From contig CAISYL010000065.1 in assembly GCA_903889655.1 (NCBI GenBank), positions 1-33,703 on the forward strand: a stretch of DNA of 33,703 nt. The letters run 5' to 3'. Shown here piece by piece: positions 18,259 to 27,251 of the stretch (position 1 is its first letter; every line of letters starts with the position of its first letter). The notes under the pieces are model-generated. The model saw nothing but the letters and a program-made list of their open reading frames with translations. It had not been told where the DNA came from and searched no databases. The stretch is from an uncultured Alphaproteobacteria bacterium. Lineage in GTDB: Bacteria > Pseudomonadota > Alphaproteobacteria > Parvibaculales > Parvibaculaceae. The position numbers and the translations under genes are program-made.

Positions 18259-20325
18259 ATGAGTTCACAATCGCATACCGGCGCGGATGCCGACGCGGCC
18301 GAGGTCGAAAACATGGTGCGCAGCCTTTCTCTGGAAGAGAAGGTTGCCCTGATGTCCGGCAAGGGCTTCTACCAATCCGCCGCGAAACGCATCCGCGGTC
18401 TCGTCTTCGAGCCCTATTGCATCGGCGGGCACAGCGAGAGGCTCGGCTTCGACGGCATCTATTTTTCCGACGGTCCGCGCGGCTGCACGATGGGACGCTC
18501 GACCTGCTTTCCGGTCGCCATCGCGCGCGGCGCTTCCTTCGACGTCGAACTCGAAGAACGTATCGGCGACGCCATCGGCAAGGAAGTCCGCGCGCAGGGC
18601 TGCAACACATTCGGCGGCGTCTGCATCAATCTGCTGCGCCATCCGGCCTGGGGCCGCGCGCAGGAGGGATATGGCGAGGACCCGGTGCTGCTCGGCGAAA
18701 TGGGCGCGGCGATCACCCGCGGCGTCCAGCGTCACAACGTCGTTGCGACGGTGAAGCATTTCGCCCTCAACAGCATCGAGAACAGCCGCTTCAAGGTGAA
18801 TGTGAGGGCGGACGAACGCGTGCTGCGCGAGGTCTATCTGCCGCACTTCAAACGCGTGATCGACGAAGGCGCGGGCGCCGTGATGAGCGCCTACAACAAG
18901 GTCAACGGCTTTTATTGCGGCCATAACCCGCACCTCCTCACCGACATATTGCGCAACGACTGGGGCTTCGACGGCGTCGTGATGTCGGACTGGATTCTCG
19001 GCTGTTACGGACCCGATGCGGCGGAAGCGGGGCTCGACATAGAAGCTCCCGAGCCGCGCTTCTATGGCGAGACGCTGATCGAGGCGGTGCGCGACGGTCG
19101 CGTGCCGGAGGCGGCCGTCGACCGCGCCGTGCGAAACATCCTTACATTGCAGCTCCGCTTCTTTCGCAAGCCCGATCCGCAAATCTACGACGTCTCGCTC
19201 GTCGCCTCGCCCGCCCATCGGCTGCTTGCCCGCGAGGCGGCGGAGGCCGGCGCCGTTCTTCTGAAGAACGACCGCGGGCTTCTCCCGCTCGAGCGGTCGA
19301 AACTTCGCCGCGTCGCATTGATCGGGCCGCTGGCCGAAACCGGCAATCTCGGCGACAACGGTTCCAGCCGTGTCATGCCGCCGGAAATCGTGACGCTCGC
19401 CGAAGGCCTCCGCGCCGCGCTCGAACCATATTGCCGGTTGACGGTACATGACGGCGCTTCACTCAACGAAGCGGTCGCGCTCGCACGTGGCGCCGATGCG
19501 GTGATCCTCGCTGTGGGCCTGACGGCGGACGACGAAGGCGAATACATCGCGATTCCCGTTCCGGCGAAGGACGGCGGCGCCCCCACGACACGCGAAATCG
19601 GCGGCGATCGTCTTTCACTCTCGCTTGCTCCGGCGCAGGACGTGCTCGTGAAGGCCGTCGCCCGCGCCAACCCCAACAGCATCGTGACGCTGATCGGCGG
19701 CAGTGCGATCACGATGGACCACTGGAAGGACGACGTCGCCGCGATCCTGATGCTCTGGTATCCGGGCATGGAAGGCGGTCACGCCGCGGCGCGGCTGCTC
19801 CTCGGCGAGGCGATGCCCGGCGGCAAGCTTCCCTTCTCGATCCCGGCGCAAGAACAAGACCTGCCCTTCTTCCGCAGCGAGGTCGACGAGATCGAATATG
19901 GCCTCTTCCACGGCTACACGAAACTCGATCGCGAAGGGCTCACGCCTGCCTTCCCCTTCGGCTTCGGCCTCTCCTATACGAACTTCCGCATCGGCAAGCC
20001 GGCGATGGTCCGCGACGGCAACGGCTGGACCTTCCGCGTCGAGGTCACGAATACCGGCAAGCGCGCGGGCTCGGAAGTCGTGCAGCTCTATCTCGGCCTC
20101 GAACGATCGCGCATCCAACGCGCACGGAAACTGCTGCGCGGCTTCCGTAAGGTGCATCTCGCTTCGGGCGAAAGCGCGGAGGTCGACTTCAACCTTACCC
20201 GCGATGATCTCGCTTATTGGAACGAAGCAGCGAACGACTGGGCGATCGAGGACATTCCCTATACGGCCTATATCGGCACAAGCTCGCGGCACGCTGATCT
20301 GCAGGCAGTCGAGTTCAGTCTCTAG
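18259..20325 (+). CDS. glycoside hydrolase family 3 (beta-glucosidase-like)
   Basis: A 688-residue retaining exo-glycosidase that removes terminal beta-linked sugars. The N-terminal barrel carries YFSDGPRG (68-75), the substrate-binding VKHFALN (165-171) and the nucleophile Asp244 in VVMSDW. The middle alpha/beta sandwich has AVLLKNDRGLLPL and LMLWYPGMEGGHAAARLL. A C-terminal fibronectin III-like domain (PFGFGLSYTNF, TNTGKRAGSEVVQLYL) completes the usual three-domain plan. There is no signal peptide, so it probably acts in the cytoplasm on imported oligosaccharides or glycosides. GGGGAG six bases before the ATG fixes the start. No transporter or regulator adjoins it, and it separates ccrM from mutY. 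Exact sugar specificity cannot be read. Confidence 0.92.
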   Translation: MSSQSHTGADADAAEVENMVRSLSLEEKVALMSGKGFYQSAAKRIRGLVFEPYCIGGHSERLGFDGIYFSDGPRGCTMGRSTCFPVAIARGASFDVELEERIGDAIGKEVRAQGCNTFGGVCINLLRHPAWGRAQEGYGEDPVLLGEMGAAITRGVQRHNVVATVKHFALNSIENSRFKVNVRADERVLREVYLPHFKRVIDEGAGAVMSAYNKVNGFYCGHNPHLLTDILRNDWGFDGVVMSDWILGCYGPDAAEAGLDIEAPEPRFYGETLIEAVRDGRVPEAAVDRAVRNILTLQLRFFRKPDPQIYDVSLVASPAHRLLAREAAEAGAVLLKNDRGLLPLERSKLRRVALIGPLAETGNLGDNGSSRVMPPEIVTLAEGLRAALEPYCRLTVHDGASLNEAVALARGADAVILAVGLTADDEGEYIAIPVPAKDGGAPTTREIGGDRLSLSLAPAQDVLVKAVARANPNSIVTLIGGSAITMDHWKDDVAAILMLWYPGMEGGHAAARLLLGEAMPGGKLPFSIPAQEQDLPFFRSEVDEIEYGLFHGYTKLDREGLTPAFPFGFGLSYTNFRIGKPAMVRDGNGWTFRVEVTNTGKRAGSEVVQLYLGLERSRIQRARKLLRGFRKVHLASGESAEVDFNLTRDDLAYWNEAANDWAIEDIPYTAYIGTSSRHADLQAVEFSL

Positions 20326-20349
20326 TTTCCTCGCGCGAGGCGAACCCGC

Positions 20350-21459
20350 TCATGCCTTGCGCCCGAACAACGGCCCGAGATCCGGCATCGCGTGATCGAC
20401 AACCTTGCGCATCAGCGACGGCAGCGCCTCGCCGCTAAGTTCGTCGACGCCGACCCATATCCCGTCGACATCTTTCGCCGCCTTCGCAGTCGCCTCGGCG
20501 GTGAAGACCGCGAGCTGCAGGTGGAAATGCGTGAAGGTGTGCTCGACAAGCCCCGGTACACGCCTCCATGAGAGTTTCGCGGGCGCCTGTGCGAGAAGCG
20601 CCGCCTTGTCGAGTTCGGCGCCGTTCCATTCGGTCGTCGGCACTTCCATCATCCCGCCGAGTAGTCCCTTGGCCGGCCGCTTGCGCAGGAGCACCGCGCC
20701 GTCGGCTCGCGTAAGGAAGAAGCAGGCGCCGCGACGCACGGGTCGCTCCTTCTTCGCCCCGCGTCGCGGCAGCGTCTCCTCGACACCGGCCGCATGCGCA
20801 TCGCACAACTCCGAAACCGGGCAGCGATTGCAGGACGGGCGCTTCGGCGTGCAGATCGTCGCGCCGAGATCCATCATGGCTTGCGCAAAGTCGCCGGCGC
20901 GCAGATCCGGCGTCAGCGTATTGGCCTTCGCGCGGATTTCGGGCTTCGATGCCGGCAGCGGCGTCTCGATCCGGAAGAGCCGTGAGACGACGCGCTCGAC
21001 ATTGCCGTCGACCACGGTTGCCCGCCGGCCGAAGGCGATCGCCGCGATTGCCGCCGCCGTATAGGGCCCGATGCCCGGAAGCCGCCGCAGCCCTTCCTCC
21101 GTATCCGGAAAGACACCGCCATGGTCGTTCGCGACCGCAATCGCGCAGGCATGGAGATTGCGCGCCCGGCTGTAATAGCCGAGCCCCGCCCATTCCCGCA
21201 TCACATCGTCGACCGGCGCGGCGGCGAGCGCCCCGACATTCGGCCAGCGCGTCAGGAACTTGCGGAAATAGGGACCGACGGCCGCAACGGTGGTCTGCTG
21301 CAGCATGATCTCGGACAACCAGACCGCGTAAGGATCGGCGAAAGCGCCCGGCCGCGACCGCCAAGGCAGAACCCGCGCGTGGACGTCGTACCAGGCGAGC
21401 AGCCGCTCCGCGACGGAGGGAGCGGCCTGCGGTTTTGCCTTGGTGGTTGATTTCGCCAT
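20350..21459 (-). CDS. mutY: A/G-specific adenine DNA glycosylase
   Basis: MutY removes adenine mispaired with 8-oxoguanine. This 369-residue protein has the catalytic Glu50 (WLSEIMLQQT), the helix-hairpin-helix LPGIGPYTAAAIAAIAFG (127-144), the catalytic Asp151 (VVDGNVERV) and the [4Fe-4S] ligands Cys203, Cys210, Cys213 and Cys219 in a CX6CX2CX5C pattern. The C-terminal third (about 235-369) is the Nudix-like 8-oxoG recognition domain with LLRKRPAKGLLGGMMEVPT and HTFTHFHLQL. The gene is convergent with GH3 (24 bases apart) and divergent from the DUF721/DsbA/smc genes, an order familiar from Rhizobiales. A repeat occupies the divergent region. Confidence 0.97.
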   Translation of the reverse strand: MAKSTTKAKPQAAPSVAERLLAWYDVHARVLPWRSRPGAFADPYAVWLSEIMLQQTTVAAVGPYFRKFLTRWPNVGALAAAPVDDVMREWAGLGYYSRARNLHACAIAVANDHGGVFPDTEEGLRRLPGIGPYTAAAIAAIAFGRRATVVDGNVERVVSRLFRIETPLPASKPEIRAKANTLTPDLRAGDFAQAMMDLGATICTPKRPSCNRCPVSELCDAHAAGVEETLPRRGAKKERPVRRGACFFLTRADGAVLLRKRPAKGLLGGMMEVPTTEWNGAELDKAALLAQAPAKLSWRRVPGLVEHTFTHFHLQLAVFTAEATAKAAKDVDGIWVGVDELSGEALPSLMRKVVDHAMPDLGPLFGRKA

Positions 21460-21532
21460 GCGTCAGTGATGGCGCGAATGCCCCATCGGCGTCAATCAGC
21501 GGTACTTCGACAAAATGCCGGTATTAAAACGG

Positions 21533-21619
21533 TTGTCATCCCGGGCTCGTCCCGGGACCCAGGGGCAACAAGCTCGGAGCAAGCGGTCCCTGGGCCCCGG
21601 CACAGGGCCGGGGTGACAA
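21533..21619. repeat. 87-base imperfect inverted repeat in the mutY-DUF721 gap
   Basis: The outer 32 bases on each side (from TTGTCATCCCGG to CCGGGGTGACAA) are inverted copies with about 7 mismatches, and each arm also contains its own small palindrome (CCCGGGCTCGTCCCGGG type). It would fold into a long, branched hairpin. There is no ORF, so it looks like a dispersed intergenic element rather than an insertion sequence. The rest of 21460-21697 shows no gene. Confidence 0.65.
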
Positions 21620-21691
21620 AAACGGGGTGAGAAGCTTGGCGGATCGGGCAAATCCCCCTTCCCTCGCCCCCTGCCGCTTTTCGAGTCAGAA

Positions 21692-21705
21692 TGGGTCATG
21701 ACCCA
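21692..21705. promoter_or_regulatory. perfect 14-base palindrome centred on the DUF721 start codon
   Basis: TGGGTCATGACCCA is perfectly self-complementary; the ATG at 21698 is at its centre. It could be an operator or an RNA element that hides the start. No clear ribosome-binding sequence precedes the ATG. Confidence 0.4.
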
Positions 21706-22255
21706 GTATGGCCGCCCCGTTGCTCCCCGGCGCTATGCGACGCCCCTCATCGGCGCGCGCGTGGCCGGGATCACACGCGACATCTTCAAGAAGCGCGGCT
21801 TTGCCCAGAGCCATATTCTTGCCCATTGGCCGGCCATCGTCGGCGAGGCGCTGGCGGAATATTGCTCGCCCGAAAAGCTCGCCTTCCCCCGCGCACCCAA
21901 TGAAGGCCGCGGCCTGCAGGAAAGCGCCACTCTGACGGTTCGGGTCGATGGACCGATCGCGCTCGAAATCCGCCACCTCGAACCCCAGATCGTCGAGCGC
22001 ATCAACGGATATTATGGATATAATGCGGTCGCCCGGCTGAAGCTCGTCCAAGGCCCCTTGCCGCCCCGGCTGAAAAGCCGCCGCCGCAAGTTCAGGCCGC
22101 TCACACCGGAGGAGCGCGATACTCTGGTCCGGAGCCTTGCCCCCATCGGCGAGCCGGCGCTGAAATCGGCGCTCGAACGTCTCGGCCAAAGAATCCTGGG
22201 GACAAGTGGCCGGTTGCCCGATTCTCGACCCCGTGCAACCGAAAGGTTTGATTGA
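21698..22255 (+). CDS. DUF721 protein (DciA-like)
   Basis: A 185-residue protein with the DUF721 N-terminal domain: IFKKRGFAQSHILAHWPAIVGEALAEYCSPEKLAFP, then a beta-rich segment TLTVRVDGPIALEIRHLEPQIVERINGYYGYNAVARLKLVQ resembling a KH-like fold. The C-terminal third is basic and Pro-rich, likely disordered. DciA of this family is the loader or operator of the replicative helicase DnaB in bacteria lacking DnaC, so a replication role is probable. It is the first gene of a plus-strand set with the DsbA-like gene and smc. The ATG at 21698 is at the centre of a palindrome and lacks a clear ribosome-binding site. Confidence 0.8.
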   Translation: MTQYGRPVAPRRYATPLIGARVAGITRDIFKKRGFAQSHILAHWPAIVGEALAEYCSPEKLAFPRAPNEGRGLQESATLTVRVDGPIALEIRHLEPQIVERINGYYGYNAVARLKLVQGPLPPRLKSRRRKFRPLTPEERDTLVRSLAPIGEPALKSALERLGQRILGTSGRLPDSRPRATERFD

Positions 22256-22309
22256 GAGGGTCGGCGCCCGAGGCCATAATGCCTCAACATCTAGTGGGGA
22301 TCGATCAAA

Positions 22310-23059
22310 GTGAATCAAAATCGGGTTATCGCGATTGCGGTGGTGGCTGTTCTGGCCGTGGCGGCGCTCGGCTATGCGGGCTGGCGCGCCTATGGCCATA
22401 AGGATGCGCTCGACACCGGCTCGATCAGCGACCGCGACGTGTCCGCCTTCGAAAAGGAACTCGCGGTGCCGGGTCCGCTCGGGGACATGACGCTGGGCGA
22501 CAAGAATGCCCCCGTCACGGTCTACGAATATGCGTCGCTGACCTGCTCGCACTGCGCGGAGTTCTCGAAGGACACCTTCCCGCTGGTGAAGAAGAACTAC
22601 ATCGACACCGGCAAGGTCTATTACGTGCTGCGCGATTTCCCCTTCGACCCGGTGGCGACGGCGGCGTTCATGCTCGCCCATTGCGCCGGCCCGGAGCGCT
22701 ATTTCGGCTTCGTCGAAGTCCTCTTCGCCACGCAGGAGCAGTGGGCCTTCGCTCCCACGCCGATGGAAGGGCTGAAGAACATCGCCAAGCAGGGCGGCTT
22801 CTCGGACGAGAAGTTCGAAGCCTGCATGAAGGACCAGACGATCTTCAACCATGTGAAATCGGTCGCCGACCGCGGCGGCCAGCAATTCGGCGTCCGCTCG
22901 ACGCCGACCTTCTTCATCAATGGCGAGAAGATCGAAGGCGCGATCCCCTACGCAGAATTCGAGGCCGCGCTGAAGAAGCATCTGCCCGGCGGCGACACAT
23001 CGGCGGCTCCCGCGGCGGCACCGTCGGGCGCTTCCACGCCGGCGGCACCGCAACAGTAG
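22310..23059 (+). CDS. DsbA-family thioredoxin-like protein, membrane-anchored
   Basis: A 249-residue periplasmic thiol-disulfide protein. Residues 5-25 (RVIAIAVVAVLAVAALGYAGW) form a hydrophobic N-terminal segment that looks like an uncleaved anchor or a signal. The active site is CSHC (Cys79, Cys82) in YASLTCSHCAEFSKD, and the cis-Pro loop is GVRSTPTFFING, both as in DsbA/BdbD-type proteins. The last 30 residues are Ala/Pro-rich and probably disordered. GTG start with GGGGA upstream. It is in line with smc (57 bases away) and after DUF721 (54 bases); this DsbA-smc linkage is commonly conserved in Rhizobiales though the functional reason is unclear. Confidence 0.9.
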   Translation: MNQNRVIAIAVVAVLAVAALGYAGWRAYGHKDALDTGSISDRDVSAFEKELAVPGPLGDMTLGDKNAPVTVYEYASLTCSHCAEFSKDTFPLVKKNYIDTGKVYYVLRDFPFDPVATAAFMLAHCAGPERYFGFVEVLFATQEQWAFAPTPMEGLKNIAKQGGFSDEKFEACMKDQTIFNHVKSVADRGGQQFGVRSTPTFFINGEKIEGAIPYAEFEAALKKHLPGGDTSAAPAAAPSGASTPAAPQQ

Positions 23060-23116
23060 TCGATCCGGCGCATTTCGGCGGATCAAGACCAACACTGAGC
23101 AAAGATCGAGATCAAC

Positions 23117-26100
23117 GTGAAGTTCAACCGGCTGCGTCTTTCAGGTTTCAAGTCCTTCGTCGACACGACCGATCTCATCATCGAGCCCGGTCTGACCGGC
23201 GTCGTGGGACCGAACGGTTGCGGCAAGTCGAACCTGCTCGAAGCGCTGCGCTGGGTGATGGGCGAGAACTCGTTCAAGAACATGCGCGGCACCGGCATGG
23301 AAGACGTGATCTTCGCCGGCACCGCGGGGCGGCCGGCGCGCAACCATGCCGAAGTGGTGCTCGTCATCGACAATGCCGACCGCTCGGCGCCCGCCGCCTA
23401 TAATGACTGCGAGACGATCGAGGTTTCGCGCAAGATCGAGCGCGACGAGGGCTCGACCTATCGCATCAACGGCCGCGAAGTCCGCGCCCGCGACGTGCAG
23501 CTGCTCTTCGCCGACGCCTCGACCGGCGCCCATTCGCCGGCGCTGGTGCGGCAGGGCCAGATCGCGCAGTTGATTTCGTCGAAGCCGATCAATCGCCGCC
23601 GCATCCTCGAGGAAGCCGCCGGCATTACCGGCCTCTATACGCGCCGCCACGAGGCGGAACTTCGGCTGAAGGCCGCCGAAACCAACCTCACCCGCCTCGA
23701 CGACGTCGTCGCGCAACTCGAATCCCAGCTCGCGAGCCTGAAGCGCCAGGCGCGGCAGGCCGTGCGCTATCGCAACCTCTCCGGCCAGATCCGCGAGACG
23801 GAAGCGATCCATCTTCATCTGAAGTGGACGCAATCCGTCGAAGGGCTGAAGCGCGAGGAAGACCGTCTCGTTGCGACCGACGAGCGCGTCACCGAACTGA
23901 CGCGCGAAGCAGCCGCCGCGAGCGTCGCCGAAGCGGACGCCGCCGAAGTTCTGCCGGGCCTTCGCGACGCCGAGGCGCAGGAAGCGGCGAAGCTCCACCG
24001 CCTGACGATCGAGCGCGGCAATCTCGATGCCGAGGAAGCCCGCGCCCGCGAAGAGGCCCAGCGCCTCACCGCGCGCCTCGACCAGATCGGTCAGGACCTC
24101 GCCCGCGAACGTCACCTCATCGAGGATACGCGGAGCGCCATCCAGCGTCTCGACGCGGAATCCGAAGAGTTGAATGCCGCCGCCGACGGTCAGGGCGAAG
24201 CCCAGATGATGGCCGAGGCCCGCGTCGAGGAAACGCAAGGCTCGCTCGGCATCCGCGAAGGCGAGCTCGACAGCCTCAATCAGGAAATCGCCCGCCTCGC
24301 GGCTGAACGCCAGAGTCTCGAACGCTCCATCGAGGCCGCCCGCGCCCGCATCGAAAAACTCGTCCGCCAGCTCGATGAGATCGCGGTCGAGCAGGCTTCG
24401 CTTGCCGATGCCGCCGAGAAACAGGCCGAGATCGCGCTGCAGTCGAGCGAACTCGAAATGGCCGCGAGCCGCATGGAAGAGGCCGAACGCGCCGCGCTCG
24501 ACGCCGAAGACGCCCGTGCCCGCGCGCAGGAGGCCGAGAAAGCCGCCCGCGAGCCGATGCAGGTTTCGGAGCGCCGCGCCGGCGACCTCGCGGCGCAGGC
24601 AAAGACCATCGCCGACCTTCTTGCCGTCGGCGAAAGCGATCTCTGGCCGCCGATGATCGACGCGGTGCATGTCGAGCACGGCTACGAAACGGCGCTCGGC
24701 GCCGCCCTCGGCGACGATCTCGCCGTGCCAGGCGATGTTGCCGCGCCCGTGCACTGGGACACGCTGCCCGCGCTCTATCTCGCGCCGTCGCTTCCCGATG
24801 GCGCGCTGCCGCTCGCGCAATTCGTGCGCGGGCCAGACGCGTTGTCGCGCCGCCTCTCACAGATCGGCATCGTCGATGCCGCCGACGGCAAGCGTCTGCA
24901 GCGCGAACTGAAACCCGGCCAGCGTCTCGTCACGCGCGAAGGCGCGCTCTGGCGCTGGGACGGCTATACGGCCGCCGCCGACGCGCCGACCGCCGCCGCC
25001 CGCCGCCTCGAGCAGCGCAATCGCCTCGCCGATCTCGAACGCGAACTTCAGGGCGCGCGCGACATCGCCGCCGAAGCCCGTGCCGCTTTCGAGACGACGC
25101 GGGTTGCCGCCGAAGCGGCCCTTGCCGCCGAACAGGAAGCCCGCCGCGCCCAGCGCGACGCGCAAGCCGAGCACAACCGCATCCGCGACGTACTCGCTGC
25201 GGCTGAACGCGCGGCGTCGGCGCAGTTGAACCGCCTCGCCGCTTTGACGGAAGCGCAGGAACGCCTGACCGGCGATCACGGCGAAGCCGCCCGCGCACTC
25301 GAAGAGGCGGAAATCGCGCTGGCCGGATTGCAGCCGGATGCGGATTTGCGCAATCGCGCCAACGATCTGCGCGATCAGGTGGCAGCGCTCAGGATCCAGC
25401 TCGCCGAAGCGCGCGCCCAGCACGAAAGCCTGCGCCGCGAGGCGGAAGCCCGCACGCGGCGTCTCTCGGTCATCGCGCAGGAGCGCGGCCAGTGGGAGCA
25501 TCGCGCGGCGAACGCCGAACGCCAGATCGCGACGCTCGAAGAACGTCAGGACGAAGCGCTCGGCGAGTTGCAGGCGCTCGAAGGCATTCCGGCCCAGATC
25601 GAGGAAAAGCGCCATGCGCTGCTCGATCTGATCGGCATCGCCGAAGCCGCCCGCAGCCACGCCGCCGATGCGCTCGCCGAATCCGAACGCCGTCTGTCGG
25701 ACTGCGCCAGGCTTGCGAAGGAATTCCAGGCGCATCTCGGCGAAGCGCGCGAGGAACGCGCCCGCATCGACGGCCTCGTCGAAGGCGCGCGCGAACGCCT
25801 CGCCGAATCGGAAGCCCGCGTCCGCGAAGTCCTCGAATGCGAGCCGGCCCAGGCGCTGGCGCAAGCCAATCTCGAAGACGGCGCCGAACTGCCGACGCTC
25901 GAACAGACCGACGCGAAGCTCGACCGCCTGAAGCGCGAGCGCGAGAGCCTCGGCGGCGTCAATCTCCGCGCCGAGGAAGAATCGCGCGAACTGACCGAAC
26001 AGCTCGAAACGATGACGACCGAGCGCGAAGACCTCGTCAGCGCCATCGCGAAGCTCCGTCAGGGCATCGGTAGCCTCAACCGCGAAGGCCGCGAGCGCAT

Positions 26101-26575
26101 GCTCGAAGCCTTCGAGAAGGTGAACTCGAATTTCTCGCGCCTCTTCACCCACCTCTTCGGCGGCGGCGAAGCCCATCTGAAGCTCACCGAATCGGAAGAC
26201 CCGCTGGAAGCCGGCCTCGAAATCTATGCCCGCCCGCCGGGCAAGCGCCTGCAGGTCATGTCGCTGCTGTCGGGCGGCGAACAGGCGTTGACGGCCATGT
26301 CGCTGATTTTCGCGGTGTTCCTGACGAACCCCTCGCCCATCTGCGTGCTGGACGAAGTCGACGCGCCGCTCGACGACGCCAATGTCGAGCGTTTCTGCGA
26401 CCTGATGGAAGAGATGACGCGCACCACCGATACGCGCTTCCTGATCATCACCCACCACGCGCTGACCATGGCCCGCATGAGCCGCCTTTTCGGCGTCACC
26501 ATGCAGGAACGCGGCGTCTCGACCCTGGTTTCGGTCGATCTCGAACGCGCCGAACGCTTCCTCGAAGCGTCCTGA
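23117..26575 (+). CDS. smc: chromosome segregation protein SMC
   Basis: A 1152-residue structural-maintenance-of-chromosomes ATPase that compacts and resolves sister chromosomes as a dimer. The Walker A GPNGCGKSN is at 31-39; the ATPase signature LLSGGEQAL at about 1050-1058 and the Walker B CVLDEVDAPLDDANV at about 1076-1090 form the C-terminal half of the head. Between them are two long Glu/Ala/Arg-rich coiled-coil arms and a hinge at about 500-620 (including DAVHVEHGYETALGAALGDDL). GTG start; weak ribosome-binding signal. The partner genes scpA and scpB are not in the window. A strong terminator follows. Confidence 0.97.
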   Translation: MKFNRLRLSGFKSFVDTTDLIIEPGLTGVVGPNGCGKSNLLEALRWVMGENSFKNMRGTGMEDVIFAGTAGRPARNHAEVVLVIDNADRSAPAAYNDCETIEVSRKIERDEGSTYRINGREVRARDVQLLFADASTGAHSPALVRQGQIAQLISSKPINRRRILEEAAGITGLYTRRHEAELRLKAAETNLTRLDDVVAQLESQLASLKRQARQAVRYRNLSGQIRETEAIHLHLKWTQSVEGLKREEDRLVATDERVTELTREAAAASVAEADAAEVLPGLRDAEAQEAAKLHRLTIERGNLDAEEARAREEAQRLTARLDQIGQDLARERHLIEDTRSAIQRLDAESEELNAAADGQGEAQMMAEARVEETQGSLGIREGELDSLNQEIARLAAERQSLERSIEAARARIEKLVRQLDEIAVEQASLADAAEKQAEIALQSSELEMAASRMEEAERAALDAEDARARAQEAEKAAREPMQVSERRAGDLAAQAKTIADLLAVGESDLWPPMIDAVHVEHGYETALGAALGDDLAVPGDVAAPVHWDTLPALYLAPSLPDGALPLAQFVRGPDALSRRLSQIGIVDAADGKRLQRELKPGQRLVTREGALWRWDGYTAAADAPTAAARRLEQRNRLADLERELQGARDIAAEARAAFETTRVAAEAALAAEQEARRAQRDAQAEHNRIRDVLAAAERAASAQLNRLAALTEAQERLTGDHGEAARALEEAEIALAGLQPDADLRNRANDLRDQVAALRIQLAEARAQHESLRREAEARTRRLSVIAQERGQWEHRAANAERQIATLEERQDEALGELQALEGIPAQIEEKRHALLDLIGIAEAARSHAADALAESERRLSDCARLAKEFQAHLGEAREERARIDGLVEGARERLAESEARVREVLECEPAQALAQANLEDGAELPTLEQTDAKLDRLKRERESLGGVNLRAEEESRELTEQLETMTTEREDLVSAIAKLRQGIGSLNREGRERMLEAFEKVNSNFSRLFTHLFGGGEAHLKLTESEDPLEAGLEIYARPPGKRLQVMSLLSGGEQALTAMSLIFAVFLTNPSPICVLDEVDAPLDDANVERFCDLMEEMTRTTDTRFLIITHHALTMARMSRLFGVTMQERGVSTLVSVDLERAERFLEAS

Positions 26576-26596
26576 GACCTCCGCAGTCATCCGATC

Positions 26597-26620
26597 AAGG
26601 CCCCTTCGGGGGCCTTTTTC
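26597..26620 (+). terminator. rho-independent terminator after smc
   Basis: A perfect 8-bp stem, AAGGCCCC and GGGGCCTT, with a UUCG tetraloop, running into a TTTTT tail; 22 bases past the smc stop. Confidence 0.9.
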
Positions 26621-26730
26621 ACGTCCGGCCGCGACTGCGACTCATCGCACCAGCGAGGCCGATTGACGCAGGGCAATAGAGCGCGGAATTGTTCTTTCTG
26701 CACAAGGACTTAAAGTAAGTTACCCGGTTC

Positions 26731-26759
26731 TTGACAGGCATTATGCCCGCAAGTAGGGT
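26731..26759 (+). promoter_or_regulatory. candidate promoter of the F0 ATP synthase operon
   Basis: A consensus TTGACA (26731-26736) is 17 bases from TAGGGT (26754-26759), giving transcription start near 26766 and a 68-base leader to atpI. The spacer contains GGCATTATGCC, a 5-bp-arm palindrome (26737-26747) that could be an operator. The rest of the 26621-26833 gap shows nothing clear. Confidence 0.6.
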
Positions 26760-26833
26760 GCGCGCGGCTTGAGGCGGGGCTTTCGCGGTTTCGAAGCAGT
26801 TTTGCTGGGCCTTTTTGACGGCGGAGCGAGAGT

Positions 26834-27241
26834 TTGGCTGACAAAGAGGGCCCCAAGGTTCGAAACGACGGTGGTCTCCCGCCTGCCGACGAGAAAACGC
26901 TTGCCGATCTCGGTCAACGGATCGAGGCGGCACGCAAGACGGCGAAATGGACTCGTCCCCAGCCAGACAAGGAGACGGCCACAAGCCGTCCGTCCGATAT
27001 GGGCGTCGCTCTCCGTCTGTCCTCGGAACTCGTTGCGGGTGTCCTTGTCGGGGCGGGCATCGGGTGGGGTCTGGATCGGTTGTTCGGCATCTCGCCTTTC
27101 GGCCTCATCGTCTTCATGGGGCTCGGCACGGTGGCGGGCGTGAGAAATGTGCTCCGCGCGGTACGGGAACTCGATCGGTCCCGGAGCGGCGGCGGAGCAA
27201 AGCAGGATCAACACGGGCAGACGCCCGCGGATAAAAAGTAA
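26834..27241 (+). CDS. atpI: ATP synthase protein I
   Basis: A 135-residue small membrane protein helping assembly of the c-ring of F-type ATP synthase. The N-terminal half is soluble and charged, with [16 protein letters not shown]; two transmembrane segments follow (about 61-76, [17 protein letters not shown], and about 84-103, [20 protein letters not shown]), then a polar tail. The GxGxGWxLD-like segment [13 protein letters not shown] is the family mark. TTG start with a GGAGCGAGAG upstream. First gene of the F0 operon, 10 bases before atpB. Confidence 0.88.
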   Translation: MADKEGPKVRNDGGLPPADEKTLADLGQRIEAARKTAKWTRPQPDKETATSRPSDMGVALRLSSELVAGVLVGAGIGWGLDRLFGISPFGLIVFMGLGTVAGVRNVLRAVRELDRSRSGGGAKQDQHGQTPADKK

Positions 27242-27251
27242 GGTCAAGGCC

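Noticed and set aside
21533-21619. Repeat considered as a CRISPR unit or insertion sequence
   Set aside because: It is a single inverted structure without spaced direct repeats, nearby cas genes or any transposase frame.
23141-26590. Long antisense open frames opposite smc (559 and 577 codons)
   Set aside because: They are the mirror of a clear SMC coding sequence in GC-rich DNA; the translations are Arg/Phe-rich and match no domain I recognise.
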